This document shows positions 1 through 7,408 of a stretch of 9,952 nucleotides of DNA, piece by piece. The position numbers and the translations under genes were made by a program. The stretch comes from an uncultured Spirochaetales bacterium (GTDB taxonomy: Bacteria > Spirochaetota > Spirochaetia > Sphaerochaetales > Sphaerochaetaceae), in contig CAKQTF010000027.1 in the NCBI GenBank assembly GCA_934276695.1, forward strand, positions 1-9,952, written 5' to 3'. The notes under the pieces were generated by a model. That model ran no database searches, was not told the origin of the DNA, and was given only the letters and a program-made list of their open reading frames with translations. Position 1 is the stretch's first letter, and the number at the start of each line of letters is the position of its first letter.

Positions 1-2
1 CA

Positions 3-968
3 CTGATCATCGATGGGATATTCGCAGGTGTCGGAAGCGTCCTGTCATTTCTGCCGATCATAGTAATAATGTTCTTCTTCCTCTCGATGATGGAGGATAG
101 CGGGTATATTGCACGTGTTGCCTTTGTGATGGATAAGCCTCTAAGGAAGATAGGCCTTTCTGGAAGGAGCATAGTGCCTATGCTTGTCGGCTTCGGGTGC
201 ACGGTCCCTGGAGTGATGGCAACAAGGACACTTCCTTCAGAGAGAGACAGGAAGATGACTATTCTCCTAACGCCTTTCATGAGCTGCTCTGCAAAGCTTC
301 CTATATATGCATTCTTCTCTGCTGCGTTCTTCCCAGGGTACAGTGCGCTTGTGATGGTTGCTCTGTACTTCCTTGGAATAGGCATGGGGATAATCTCTGC
401 TGTCATAATGAAGAAGACCATATTCAAAGGTGAGGCTGTCCCGTTTGTCATGGAACTGCCGAACTACCGGATGCCTGGAATGGGGAATGTGATGCATCTC
501 ATGTGGGATAAGGCCAAGGATTTCCTGCAGAGAGCCTTCTCTGTGATTCTGATTGCGACTATTGTCATATGGTTCTTAGAGACATTCAACTTCCATCTTC
601 AGATAGTATCAGACTCATCTGAAAGCATTCTGGCATCCATATCAGGGATGATTGCACCTCTCCTGTCTCCGATAGGGCTTGGGGACTGGAGGATATCGAC
701 AGCCCTGATAACAGGATTCATGGCGAAGGAGAGTGTTGTTGCGACGATCTCAATGCTTTATGGCTCGGCCAGCAGCATTGTTGCATCAATGAGCGTATCC
801 AGTGCAGTGAGCATGCTTGTGTTCTCCCTGCTGTATACTCCATGTGTTGCTGCAATCGCTTCGATAAGAAGGGAGCTTGGAGCAAAATGGGCTGCTGTGG
901 TAGTGCTGTTCCAGTGTGCTGTTGCATGGATTGCTGCGCTTATTGCTCATCTTCTGCTCATGATCTGA
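3..968 (+). CDS. feoB: Ferrous iron transport protein B, C-terminal part (5' end outside window)
   Basis: This is the C-terminal 321 residues of FeoB, the inner-membrane Fe(II) permease. The reading frame is open from base 3 to a TGA at 966-968, so the N-terminal G domain and the first membrane helices lie upstream of the window. The visible part opens with the typical FeoB stretch (a hydrophobic helix, then FFFLSMMEDSGYIARVAF) and continues with KIGLSGRSIVPMLVGFGC followed by TVPGVMATRTL. This is the conserved second Gate region containing the GFGC cysteine. Further on are several membrane helices, the FMAKESVVATISMLYG segment seen near the FeoB C-terminus, and LYTPCVAAIASIRRELG, another FeoB hallmark. 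Any FeoA or FeoC partner would lie outside the window. The gene converges on the HNH gene with 8 bp between the stops, and I see no terminator hairpin there. The family call is very safe. Confidence 0.97.
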   Translation: MIIDGIFAGVGSVLSFLPIIVIMFFFLSMMEDSGYIARVAFVMDKPLRKIGLSGRSIVPMLVGFGCTVPGVMATRTLPSERDRKMTILLTPFMSCSAKLPIYAFFSAAFFPGYSALVMVALYFLGIGMGIISAVIMKKTIFKGEAVPFVMELPNYRMPGMGNVMHLMWDKAKDFLQRAFSVILIATIVIWFLETFNFHLQIVSDSSESILASISGMIAPLLSPIGLGDWRISTALITGFMAKESVVATISMLYGSASSIVASMSVSSAVSMLVFSLLYTPCVAAIASIRRELGAKWAAVVVLFQCAVAWIAALIAHLLLMI

Positions 969-976
969 TTATTGGG

Positions 977-1855
977 TCAGTACAGCTCTATCTGATGCTT
1001 TACTCTGAGTTCAAGCGTCCTTCCTAGAAGCTCATTGCTTACTGCGATCATCCTGCCAGAAGGCTTCAGCCTGTATTCTCCTGAGTGGAATTTCCTGTGG
1101 CAGGTAGGGCAGAGGCATAGCATGTTCCTTCTTTCATCTGGTCCGCCATCTGAGAGCGGGAGTATGTGGTGCACATCTGCACTCAGGTACTTCCATTCCT
1201 CTTTCCTTCTCATCTGATGCTTCCAGCCGCTACAGAGTACTACTTCGCCGCATATCTGACAGCGATAATCATATAGGCTCTTAACGGATTCCTTTATCGT
1301 TGTGCTTCTTACAAAGCATTCTGTATTCCTGATTATGACAGGAACTCCCTGTCCAGCTGCATCAGGAAGGCTCAGAAGCGAATGATCAATCATCTCCATT
1401 CCCTCTGTTCCTTTCAGCAGCGTATTCTGTATCCAGTCCTTTTCAAAGAGCTCTTCCTTAGGTGCTGTGCTTTCAAGCATCAGCACTTCGTTCTTATCCC
1501 TGTCTGTAAGCGATGCTGATTCTCCAAGGTGCTTTGCCACATAGTAGAAGATTATGCATATATCAGGATCTGATGAGCACCTATAGAGATAATGGAGGAT
1601 ATCGGATCCACTCCAGCCGGCAAAGAATCCCTTATGCGTCGCACTGAGCCCTAGATAATGGCATATTCCCATTGACTGCCATCCGCGTGACTCAAAACTG
1701 CATTTCAGCACTTCACTGTCAAGCCGGCGGAATGAAAGCCCTTCAGCAATGTATGAATAGACGACAGCTGCTCTTTCTGTTTCGCTGTAGCTATTGAACT
1801 CCCTTATCCTGTCTTCATGGATAAGCGGCGGAAAAGTAGAACTGGAATCATTCAT
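977..1855 (-). CDS. HNH endonuclease with uncharacterised N-terminal domain
   Basis: A 292-residue protein with a C-terminal HNH nuclease module. The first zinc knuckle is C199-x2-C202 (RCQICGE). The catalytic core follows: H229-H230 in DVHHILPLSDGGPD, N244 in ERRNML, and the second knuckle C249-x2-C252-H253 (CPTCHRKFH). Such ββα-metal nucleases cut DNA, and stand-alone versions are often restriction or defence enzymes. The N-terminal half (about 20-190) is not a domain I can name. It contains YSYIAEGLSFRRLDSEVL and SRGWQSMGICHYLGLS, which I dimly associate with other bacterial HNH proteins and which may be a target-recognition or oligomerisation domain. There are no membrane helices and no signal peptide. 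The ATG at 1853-1855 is the only reasonable start, because an in-frame TAA lies four codons upstream, and it has no good Shine-Dalgarno. The gene starts 49 nt after the response-regulator stop, so it could be the last gene of that operon. A TTGAAA upstream is a weak hint of its own promoter. Confidence 0.85.
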   Translation of the reverse strand: MNDSSSTFPPLIHEDRIREFNSYSETERAAVVYSYIAEGLSFRRLDSEVLKCSFESRGWQSMGICHYLGLSATHKGFFAGWSGSDILHYLYRCSSDPDICIIFYYVAKHLGESASLTDRDKNEVLMLESTAPKEELFEKDWIQNTLLKGTEGMEMIDHSLLSLPDAAGQGVPVIIRNTECFVRSTTIKESVKSLYDYRCQICGEVVLCSGWKHQMRRKEEWKYLSADVHHILPLSDGGPDERRNMLCLCPTCHRKFHSGEYRLKPSGRMIAVSNELLGRTLELRVKHQIELY

Positions 1856-1904
1856 ATATGCAGCTTAGAGCATAGGTTCTGCCATTTCAATGGTATTTCT
1901 GGTC

Positions 1905-2582
1905 TTACTGCTTCTTCTCAAAGAGATGCTCAAGCCCTAGCTCATGTATTGTGTTTACCACATCCTTTGTCCTAGAGGCTCCGAATTTCTGCAGTATGGT
2001 CCTGATCTGGCTCTTCACTGTCGCTATCTCAACGCATCTCCGCTCTGCAATCTCTCTCACTTTCAGCCCTTCAAGGAAAAAGCCTATAAGTTCCTTCTCT
2101 GTCGGTGTGAGATTGCTTAGGTTCTGAATGAAATACAGAAGGTTCTCTTCGCTTTTCCTCAGTCTTTTATACTCTCCCATGAGGATCTTCTGGATTGCAG
2201 GATCGAGATTAGGCCTTCCTTCAAGGACAGCATGGACTTTGCTAAGCAGTGTGCTATCATCACACCCTTTGACTATATAGTCATGGCTTCCATTTGACAG
2301 TGCCTTCACTATTGTATCATCACCATCATGGCTTGTAAGATAGATTATCCTTGCATCCTTATGCCTGCCTAGGATCTCATCTGCCGCCTTTATCCCTGCA
2401 TCTGCGCTTTCCATCTCAATATCCATAAGGACAGCATCCGGCATTATCCTCTCATAGAGTGCAACAGCATCTGCGCCGCTTTCAGCCTCTCCTGTGATAT
2501 TGAAATCCGGATCTGATTCAAGAGTCTTCTTTATGTATGCTCTGATTATGTCATTGTCTTCTGCTATCAGCAGCTTTGCCAT
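1905..2582 (-). CDS. Two-component response regulator, NarL/LuxR type
   Basis: A 225-residue DNA-binding response regulator. The receiver domain covers about 1-125, with the acidic pair E8-D9, the phosphoacceptor D54 (AVLMDIEM), T83/S84 in YLTSHDG and the conserved K105 (YIVKG). A linker leads to a LuxR-type helix-turn-helix at about 157-215 (LTPTEKELIGFFLEGLKVRE followed by IAERRCVEIATVKSQIRTIL), which closely follows the NarL/FixJ pattern. It should bind promoter DNA as a dimer once phosphorylated by the adjacent kinase. The ATG at 2580-2582 is well supported: the receiver begins directly with MAKLLIAEDN, and AGGAGG lies 5 nt upstream. The start lies inside the kinase gene (32-nt overlap), so the pair is very likely translationally coupled. 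Target genes cannot be told from the sequence; the neighbouring MATE pump and HNH gene are the nearest candidates. Confidence 0.95.
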   Translation of the reverse strand: MAKLLIAEDNDIIRAYIKKTLESDPDFNITGEAESGADAVALYERIMPDAVLMDIEMESADAGIKAADEILGRHKDARIIYLTSHDGDDTIVKALSNGSHDYIVKGCDDSTLLSKVHAVLEGRPNLDPAIQKILMGEYKRLRKSEENLLYFIQNLSNLTPTEKELIGFFLEGLKVREIAERRCVEIATVKSQIRTILQKFGASRTKDVVNTIHELGLEHLFEKKQ

Positions 2583-4041
2583 GGAATCCTCCTACGCGGG
2601 GCAGCACTATAGTGAAGCATGTCCCTTTCCCTTCCCTTGATTCAAAATTGATTGTGCCAAGATGGTTTCTGATTATCTGCTTGGTGGAATACATCCCGAT
2701 TCCCCAGTTTGATGAGCTGTTCTTTGATGTGTGGAAAGGCTCAAACAGGTGCCTGCTTTCCTCTTTCGATATTCCTTTCCCGCTATCTGTCACTGTTATT
2801 GCAACCCATAGCCTGTCATAGAATGCTCTGACGATTACAGGTTCTGCACGCCCTGCAGCATCAGTTGCCTCAATGCCGTTCTGGACTATGTTTGCAATTG
2901 CTTCAGAGAGGAATATCCTGTCAGCAAGCACAAGCATCCCATCGTCCTTTATCTCAGTCACTATGCAGTCTTTCCTGCTGATTCTTGCTACTGCATCCTC
3001 AATTATCTCAGAAAGAGGCTGTGGAGTCAGTGTTGTTATGTTTATCTTGCTGGCTCTGTTGAGCTGGTCAAGCCTTGCTCTGAGTCCGCTGTTTATTCTG
3101 ATAAGCTTCTCCACATCTCCATCGTCAGGATATTTTTCATGAAGGGATCTCAGAAGGATATCTGTTGAGAGAAGATCATTCTTGGTCCCATGCACGAACA
3201 TGCTTACACCTCTCATCGCATCACGGCTTCTCTTCTTTGAATGCCTGACTTCCGTTATCTCGCCGAAAGTCACATAAAAGTAGCGCATGAAGGATATTAT
3301 CCCAGCTGCGGATAAGATCATGATCCCGATCATCATCGAATAATACAGCCCCGATGTGAATCCCCAGTGCAGGTACCATAGTCCCATCGATTCCATGTAT
3401 TCATTCTTATAGAACAGATAGACCTGGGCAGGATCCTGAGGCACGAAGAAAGTATACAGAAGCCCCATCGATATGATCATGCACATCTTCACGAAAGCCC
3501 TTCTTCTGTAGAATGAGAACTGTATTGAAGCATATTCCTTTATGATTATGAATATGGCGATGAGGATATAGAGGATGATCCAGACTTCTGAAGCCCTCAC
3601 TGCGAGCCTCAGAAGATCAGTGCTTCCGGATATCATTGTGAATACAGATGGAAGATAGATGATGATGAAAAGCACAGGCAGAACAAGCGCTGGGATTGCA
3701 ATGTGCGAGAGCTTTATCTTATGTCTGGGGTGCACAAGGGAGAAGGACGCAAGAAGCAGGAAGCAGGGGAACAGGAATTTTGAGACTGCCATAGAGAATC
3801 CGAGAGCCTGAAGCGTCAGCACAAGGTACTGCAGATACCGTCTGAATGACATGCTGCCGAACAGCATTGCCGATATGCTGTCTGATATTCCTCCCTTCTT
3901 TGCAATGTATGTAAGCATTGTAAGATAGAACACAGAAAGCGATGCTGATGAGAGGAATAGAAACAGTCCTCGCCTGTCTCTCCGCAGAAACAGAAGCGCA
4001 AGTGAGAGCAGGGCAGTCATCATAACAAGAACAGTCAGCAT
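2551..4041 (-). CDS. Membrane sensor histidine kinase with about seven N-terminal TM helices
   Basis: A 496-residue sensor kinase. The N-terminal half has hydrophobic stretches near residues 2-19, 25-46, 78-100, 111-131, 151-168, 184-201 and 230-250, i.e. about seven membrane helices with no large extracytoplasmic domain. The signal may therefore be sensed within or near the membrane. The kinase core follows. The likely phosphoacceptor is H284 in MFVHGTKNDLLS, a variant of the H-x-x-K-N box. The ATPase domain has an N box with N384 and N388 (ANIVQNGIEA), a G1 box D419-SGKG, an F box LFEPFHTSK (432-440) and a G2 box NWGIGMYS with G447 and G449. All catalytic elements look intact. It is the cognate kinase of the overlapping response-regulator gene. 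The start is less certain: the ATG at 4039-4041 has no Shine-Dalgarno, and a TATAAT lies 7 nt upstream of it. The first downstream Met codons would shorten TM1 too far, so I keep this start. Confidence 0.93.
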   Translation of the reverse strand: MLTVLVMMTALLSLALLFLRRDRRGLFLFLSSASLSVFYLTMLTYIAKKGGISDSISAMLFGSMSFRRYLQYLVLTLQALGFSMAVSKFLFPCFLLLASFSLVHPRHKIKLSHIAIPALVLPVLFIIIYLPSVFTMISGSTDLLRLAVRASEVWIILYILIAIFIIIKEYASIQFSFYRRRAFVKMCMIISMGLLYTFFVPQDPAQVYLFYKNEYMESMGLWYLHWGFTSGLYYSMMIGIMILSAAGIISFMRYFYVTFGEITEVRHSKKRSRDAMRGVSMFVHGTKNDLLSTDILLRSLHEKYPDDGDVEKLIRINSGLRARLDQLNRASKINITTLTPQPLSEIIEDAVARISRKDCIVTEIKDDGMLVLADRIFLSEAIANIVQNGIEATDAAGRAEPVIVRAFYDRLWVAITVTDSGKGISKEESRHLFEPFHTSKNSSSNWGIGMYSTKQIIRNHLGTINFESREGKGTCFTIVLPRVGGFHGKAADSRRQ

Positions 4042-4048
4042 ACTGCTG

Positions 4049-4084
4049 ATTATAATATGAAGAGGTGCCTTTTTACAGTAAAAA
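4049..4084 (-). promoter_or_regulatory. Putative promoter with 15-bp palindrome before the kinase gene
   Basis: On the minus strand a TATAAT (4049-4054) lies 7 nt before the kinase ATG. Fifteen bases upstream of it is a perfect odd palindrome, TTTTTAC-x-GTAAAAA (4070-4084), where the -35 region would be. No good -35 hexamer is visible. If TATAAT is used, transcription would begin almost at the ATG, giving a leaderless message. The palindrome could be an operator or a chance AT-rich repeat. This is inference from sequence only. Confidence 0.35.
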
Positions 4085-4093
4085 CTCTGTAAG

Positions 4094-5419
4094 CTAGGCC
4101 CTGCGGCCTTTCAGCCTTCTTCCATATTCTGATGAGAGCAGCATGCTGATGATAGATGTCAGGATGCCTGAAAGCGCAGTGCACCACCATACCATCCGCT
4201 GCCCTCCGCATAGAGGCGGGAGAATGAGCATAAGTGCCAGCATCAGTACCGGCTCAATGAATGCAAGCACATATGATACAGTGCTCTTCTCTGTCGCATA
4301 GAATGCAGCTGCTGCAATCCTTGTTATTGCTGCAAATGGCATAGTGGCAAGGAATATAGGCATGGCAGCAGAGATCTCGCTATTCACATCATCGGATGAG
4401 CCGAAGAGTATTCCGATCCGTTCCCTTCCTGCAAGTATGATAGCAGCTCCGATGAGTGAGAGGGCTATTGCTGTCTCATATGCAAGGCGTTTCACTTCAT
4501 TGAGGGACCTGCTGTCATTCTCTCCATAGAATATGCTCATCAGTGGCTGGCTGCCATCTCCGACTCCCTGCAGGATCAGATACAGAATCCAGATTATGTA
4601 TGATATGCATGCATATGCTGCGATTGCCTTCTCTCCGCCGTAATATGATGAGAATCTGTTCACGATCACAAGCGAGATGTTCGGAGCAAGGGCCAGGCCG
4701 AATGGCGCGAGCCCTATCCTGAGTATGTGCACTGCTGTCTCTCTGACATCCTCTGCCTCAATCCTTACTGTGAGCTTCCGTTTCAGAGCGCAGTATGTGA
4801 TGGCTGCCACCATTGTGAGACCCTGTCCTATCACAGTTGCAAGTGCTGCTCCTGTCATTCCAAGTCCCATGACCCATACAAATGCATAGTCAAGTGTTAT
4901 ATTCGCTATGAAGCCGCAGATCATTGCAGCCATGGCCCAGAATGCGCCCCCATAGTTTCTCATGAATGGCACAAGGCCTGTACTGAATATCTGAAGGGCA
5001 GCGCCTGCTGCGATTATCCTTATGTATTCATTTCCAAGCTCAAGCAGAAGCCCTTCAGCGCCGAGCATGCTGATGAGGCCTGAGGATGATAGGAGTACAG
5101 ACAGTGATATTGCAATGCTAAGCAGGATCATCAGCCATACTGACATTGCAGAATACTTCATTGCCTTTCTCTCGTCTCCGGCTGCGCTTAGCACAGAGTA
5201 CCTGACCGCTCCTCCCATTCCGATCCCTGTCCCGGTTGCCTGTATTGCTGCTGTGATAGGATATGCGATATTGATTGCTGAGAGCCCGGCATCACCGATT
5301 GAATTGCCTACAAAGAAGCCATCAACGATTGCATATATGCCTGAAAGCGCGAATGACAGCACTGATGGGATTACATACCTGAAGAATAACCTCCTGTTGC
5401 TGTTCTCATTCCTTTCCAT
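4094..5419 (-). CDS. MATE family multidrug/cation efflux transporter
   Basis: A 441-residue inner-membrane protein of the multidrug and toxic compound extrusion family, which exports drugs or metabolites in exchange for Na+ or H+. Length and pattern are typical: about twelve hydrophobic helices in two related halves. The N half carries IVDGFFVGNSIGDAGLSAIN (31-50), a MATE signature around TM1-2. The C half has the matching APNISLVIVNRFSSYYGGEK region and a QGVGDGSQPLMSIFYGEND loop typical of MepA/NorM-like proteins. The last residues are basic (RRLKGRRA), as expected for a cytoplasmic tail. The ATG at 5417-5419 has GGAGG 7 nt upstream. A GATAAT lies further upstream, but no convincing -35 goes with it. 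The kinase gene begins 52 nt after the TAG stop, so the pump may be co-transcribed with, or controlled by, that two-component system. The substrate is unknown. Confidence 0.94.
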   Translation of the reverse strand: MERNENSNRRLFFRYVIPSVLSFALSGIYAIVDGFFVGNSIGDAGLSAINIAYPITAAIQATGTGIGMGGAVRYSVLSAAGDERKAMKYSAMSVWLMILLSIAISLSVLLSSSGLISMLGAEGLLLELGNEYIRIIAAGAALQIFSTGLVPFMRNYGGAFWAMAAMICGFIANITLDYAFVWVMGLGMTGAALATVIGQGLTMVAAITYCALKRKLTVRIEAEDVRETAVHILRIGLAPFGLALAPNISLVIVNRFSSYYGGEKAIAAYACISYIIWILYLILQGVGDGSQPLMSIFYGENDSRSLNEVKRLAYETAIALSLIGAAIILAGRERIGILFGSSDDVNSEISAAMPIFLATMPFAAITRIAAAAFYATEKSTVSYVLAFIEPVLMLALMLILPPLCGGQRMVWWCTALSGILTSIISMLLSSEYGRRLKGRRA

Positions 5420-5520
5420 GCTGTCCCCTCCGTAAGGATTATCCTATGGATTGGATTCTACAATTTCTTTTCAGATGCTTCCATATGCCTGTGGCTTTAT
5501 CATGTGACTGGCCTCGGCTG

Positions 5521-5550
5521 AATAAGAAAAGGGTACCCGTTGGGTACCCT
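5521..5550 (-). terminator. Rho-independent terminator of the ABC importer operon
   Basis: On the minus strand, 18 nt after the binding-protein stop, there is a 9-bp perfect stem (AGGGTACCC, loop AAC, GGGTACCCT at 5530-5550). It is followed directly by the T-rich run TTTCTTATT. This is a textbook intrinsic terminator and separates the importer genes from the MATE gene. Confidence 0.92.
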
Positions 5551-5568
5551 CATGCAGTTCAGGATGCA

Positions 5569-6573
5569 TTATTTGCCTGCTTCTGTCATTATGTCGAAGA
5601 GGACATAGTTCTCAACAGGTGTTGAAGGATCTACATTTGAGCCGAAGGCTACCTTCTGTACCTCATAGAGAGCCTTGATGGATCCATCGCTGATTCCATT
5701 GAGCGTATCAGCCTTTGTATACCATCTTGCGCAGTGGACCTGCTGGTACTGTACATCGAAGTCGCCTGCAACCTGCTTAGCTACCCATTCAGCTACCTGT
5801 TTCATATTCTCTTCCTTAGCTCTGTAGTCAGCACCTACATAGAGTGCTCTTGTGAACTTGACGAGTGTGTCATGGTTTGCTTCAGCCCACTTCGGCATTA
5901 CAATCCAGGATGCGATGTTGACTGTCTCGTCAGAGAATGTCTCATTCCTTGCGATTACTGCTGCATCGCTTCCGATCTGGTTTACGATTGTCTCTGTTGA
6001 TGGAGTCCATGTTGCGCATGCATCCAGTGCTCCGGATGTCATTGCTGATGTGATAGCTGATGCATCCATCTCATATGCCTTTATATCGTCCATTGTGAGG
6101 CCTGCTCTCTTGAGCGCGAGCTGGAGGATGTTCTCAGATGAAGTGCCTGATGCATAGCCGACCTTCTTGCCCTTGAGATCCTTGAGATCAGATACTCCAT
6201 GGCTCTTGAGCCCGATGATGGCATCTCCGTTTCCGAGGTGTGAGATAGCGAAGATTGATGCTCTTCCGTTGATGCAGAGCTTATGAGCGCCATGTCCGAT
6301 ATATCCGATATCGATAGAGCCTGATTCCATAGCTGCTATGATTGTAGGACCATCTGCAAACTCGACAAGATTGATCTTGAGACCTTCCTTCTCAAAAGCG
6401 CCGAGCTCAATGGCAGATACCACAGAGCAGAGTGATGAGTAGTTAGGCATATAAGCAACATTGAGAGTCCTGAGCTCTGTCTTCTGTGCTGAGCTTGCCT
6501 CTGATGCTCCCTGTGCGAATACTGCTGTGACAGAGAGCAGCATCACGAGCATTACTGTCATTAGTTTCTTCAT
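5569..6573 (-). CDS. ABC transporter periplasmic substrate-binding protein (nitrate/sulfonate/taurine type)
   Basis: A 334-residue periplasmic binding protein of the NMT1/SsuA/TauA class. Residues 1-20 form a signal peptide (MKKLMTVMLVMLLSVTAVFA) with likely cleavage before QGASEA. There is no lipobox cysteine, so it should be soluble in the periplasm. The mature protein shows the family layout: LNVAYMPNYSS at the start, IELGAFEKEGLKINLVEF (55-72), GSIDIGYIGHGAH (85-97), DLKDLKGKKVGYASGTSSEN (129-148) and SGALDACATWTPSTE (180-194). Together these form the two-lobed fold that binds a small anion or aromatic ligand. The ATG at 6571-6573 has AAGGAGA at good spacing. The gene is third in the permease-ATPase-binding protein operon, 43 nt after the ATPase stop, and ends at a strong terminator. 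The ligand could be taurine, another sulfonate, or a thiamine-pyrimidine precursor; the sequence alone does not settle it. Confidence 0.93.
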   Translation of the reverse strand: MKKLMTVMLVMLLSVTAVFAQGASEASSAQKTELRTLNVAYMPNYSSLCSVVSAIELGAFEKEGLKINLVEFADGPTIIAAMESGSIDIGYIGHGAHKLCINGRASIFAISHLGNGDAIIGLKSHGVSDLKDLKGKKVGYASGTSSENILQLALKRAGLTMDDIKAYEMDASAITSAMTSGALDACATWTPSTETIVNQIGSDAAVIARNETFSDETVNIASWIVMPKWAEANHDTLVKFTRALYVGADYRAKEENMKQVAEWVAKQVAGDFDVQYQQVHCARWYTKADTLNGISDGSIKALYEVQKVAFGSNVDPSTPVENYVLFDIMTEAGK

Positions 6574-6616
6574 TTGTATTTCTCCTTTTTTAATAGCAGA
6601 TGCTATCTGATTGCGT

Positions 6617-7408
6617 TTATTTCCTGACTTCCAGGTATTCCTGATAGACCTGTGACCAGATCTGGTTCTTCAGCTCAAGGAATCTCGGGCTCATCTTTGT
6701 CTCCTGATCCCTAGGATAAGGGATATCCACTGGTACAATATCCTTTATCCTTCCTGGGCGTGCAGACATTATGACAACGCGCTGTCCTAGGATGAGTGCC
6801 TCATCAACATCATGGGTGATGAAGAAGCATGTCTTCCTTTCCTTCTCCCATGTCTCAAGCAGCTCCTGCTGAAGCTGTGTCCTCGTCTGTGCGTCCAGAG
6901 CTCCGAAAGGCTCATCCATAAGAAGGACTTCAGGGTTCGCAGCATATGCTCTTGCTATTGCAACACGCTGCTTCATTCCGCCGGAGAGCTCTTTCGGGTA
7001 GTGGTTGCAGAACTTCTCGAGATCTACCATCTTTATGTATTTCATGGCAATATCCTCTGCTTCCTGTCCTTTTATCCCTTTCATCTGAAGCGGGAACAGG
7101 ACATTCTTCTTCACAGTCAGCCATGGAAAGAGTGCATACTGCTGGAATACAACTCCTCTGTCTGGACCTGTACCATGTATTTCCTTCCCATCGCAGAGGA
7201 TCCTTCCGCTTGTAGGCTCAAGAAGCCCTGCCATTATGTTAAGGATAGTGGACTTTCCGCAGCCTGATGGCCCTACGACAGTTATGAACTCATTGTCCAT
7301 TATATCAAGGCTGACACCGTTGAGAGCTACGACTTCACCATTTCTTCCCTGGTAAGTCTTCTTTACATTCTCAATCCTGACTTTTATATTTCTCTCTTCT
7401 CCTGCCAT
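6617..7408 (-). CDS. ABC transporter ATP-binding protein (SsuB/TauB type)
   Basis: A 263-residue importer ATPase. It has Walker A GPSGCGKST (46-54), Q-loop VVFQQYALFPWLTV (around Q89-Q90), signature LSGGMKQR (141-148), Walker B VLLMDEP (161-167), the D-loop GALD and the switch histidine in ITHDVDEA (H199). This set, with PFGALDAQTR and SARPGR further on, is typical of the nitrate/sulfonate/taurine importer subfamily. It powers transport through the permease encoded just upstream. The first 25 nt overlap the end of the permease gene, and GGAAG lies 8 nt before the ATG at 7406-7408, so the two are probably translationally coupled. Two copies would form the nucleotide-binding dimer at the cytoplasmic face. 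No defects are seen. Confidence 0.96.
   Translation of the reverse strand: MAGEERNIKVRIENVKKTYQGRNGEVVALNGVSLDIMDNEFITVVGPSGCGKSTILNIMAGLLEPTSGRILCDGKEIHGTGPDRGVVFQQYALFPWLTVKKNVLFPLQMKGIKGQEAEDIAMKYIKMVDLEKFCNHYPKELSGGMKQRVAIARAYAANPEVLLMDEPFGALDAQTRTQLQQELLETWEKERKTCFFITHDVDEALILGQRVVIMSARPGRIKDIVPVDIPYPRDQETKMSPRFLELKNQIWSQVYQEYLEVRK

Noticed and set aside
1882..1893. Inverted repeat CCATT-tc-AATGG between response regulator and HNH gene
   Set aside because: Five-base arms and a two-base loop are within chance expectation, and no T run follows.
4727..5435. Plus-strand open frames of 118 and 137 codons opposite the MATE gene
   Set aside because: Antisense to a well-supported transporter. 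The proteins look like mirror translations of hydrophobic codons and have no plausible ribosome binding sites.
6597..6609. Small hairpin CAGAT-gct-ATCTG between ATPase and binding-protein genes
   Set aside because: Only 5 bp with no T run; too weak to call a terminator or processing stem.
6812..7267. 151-codon plus-strand frame opposite the ABC ATPase
   Set aside because: Every ATPase motif is intact on the other strand, and the antisense product has no domain.
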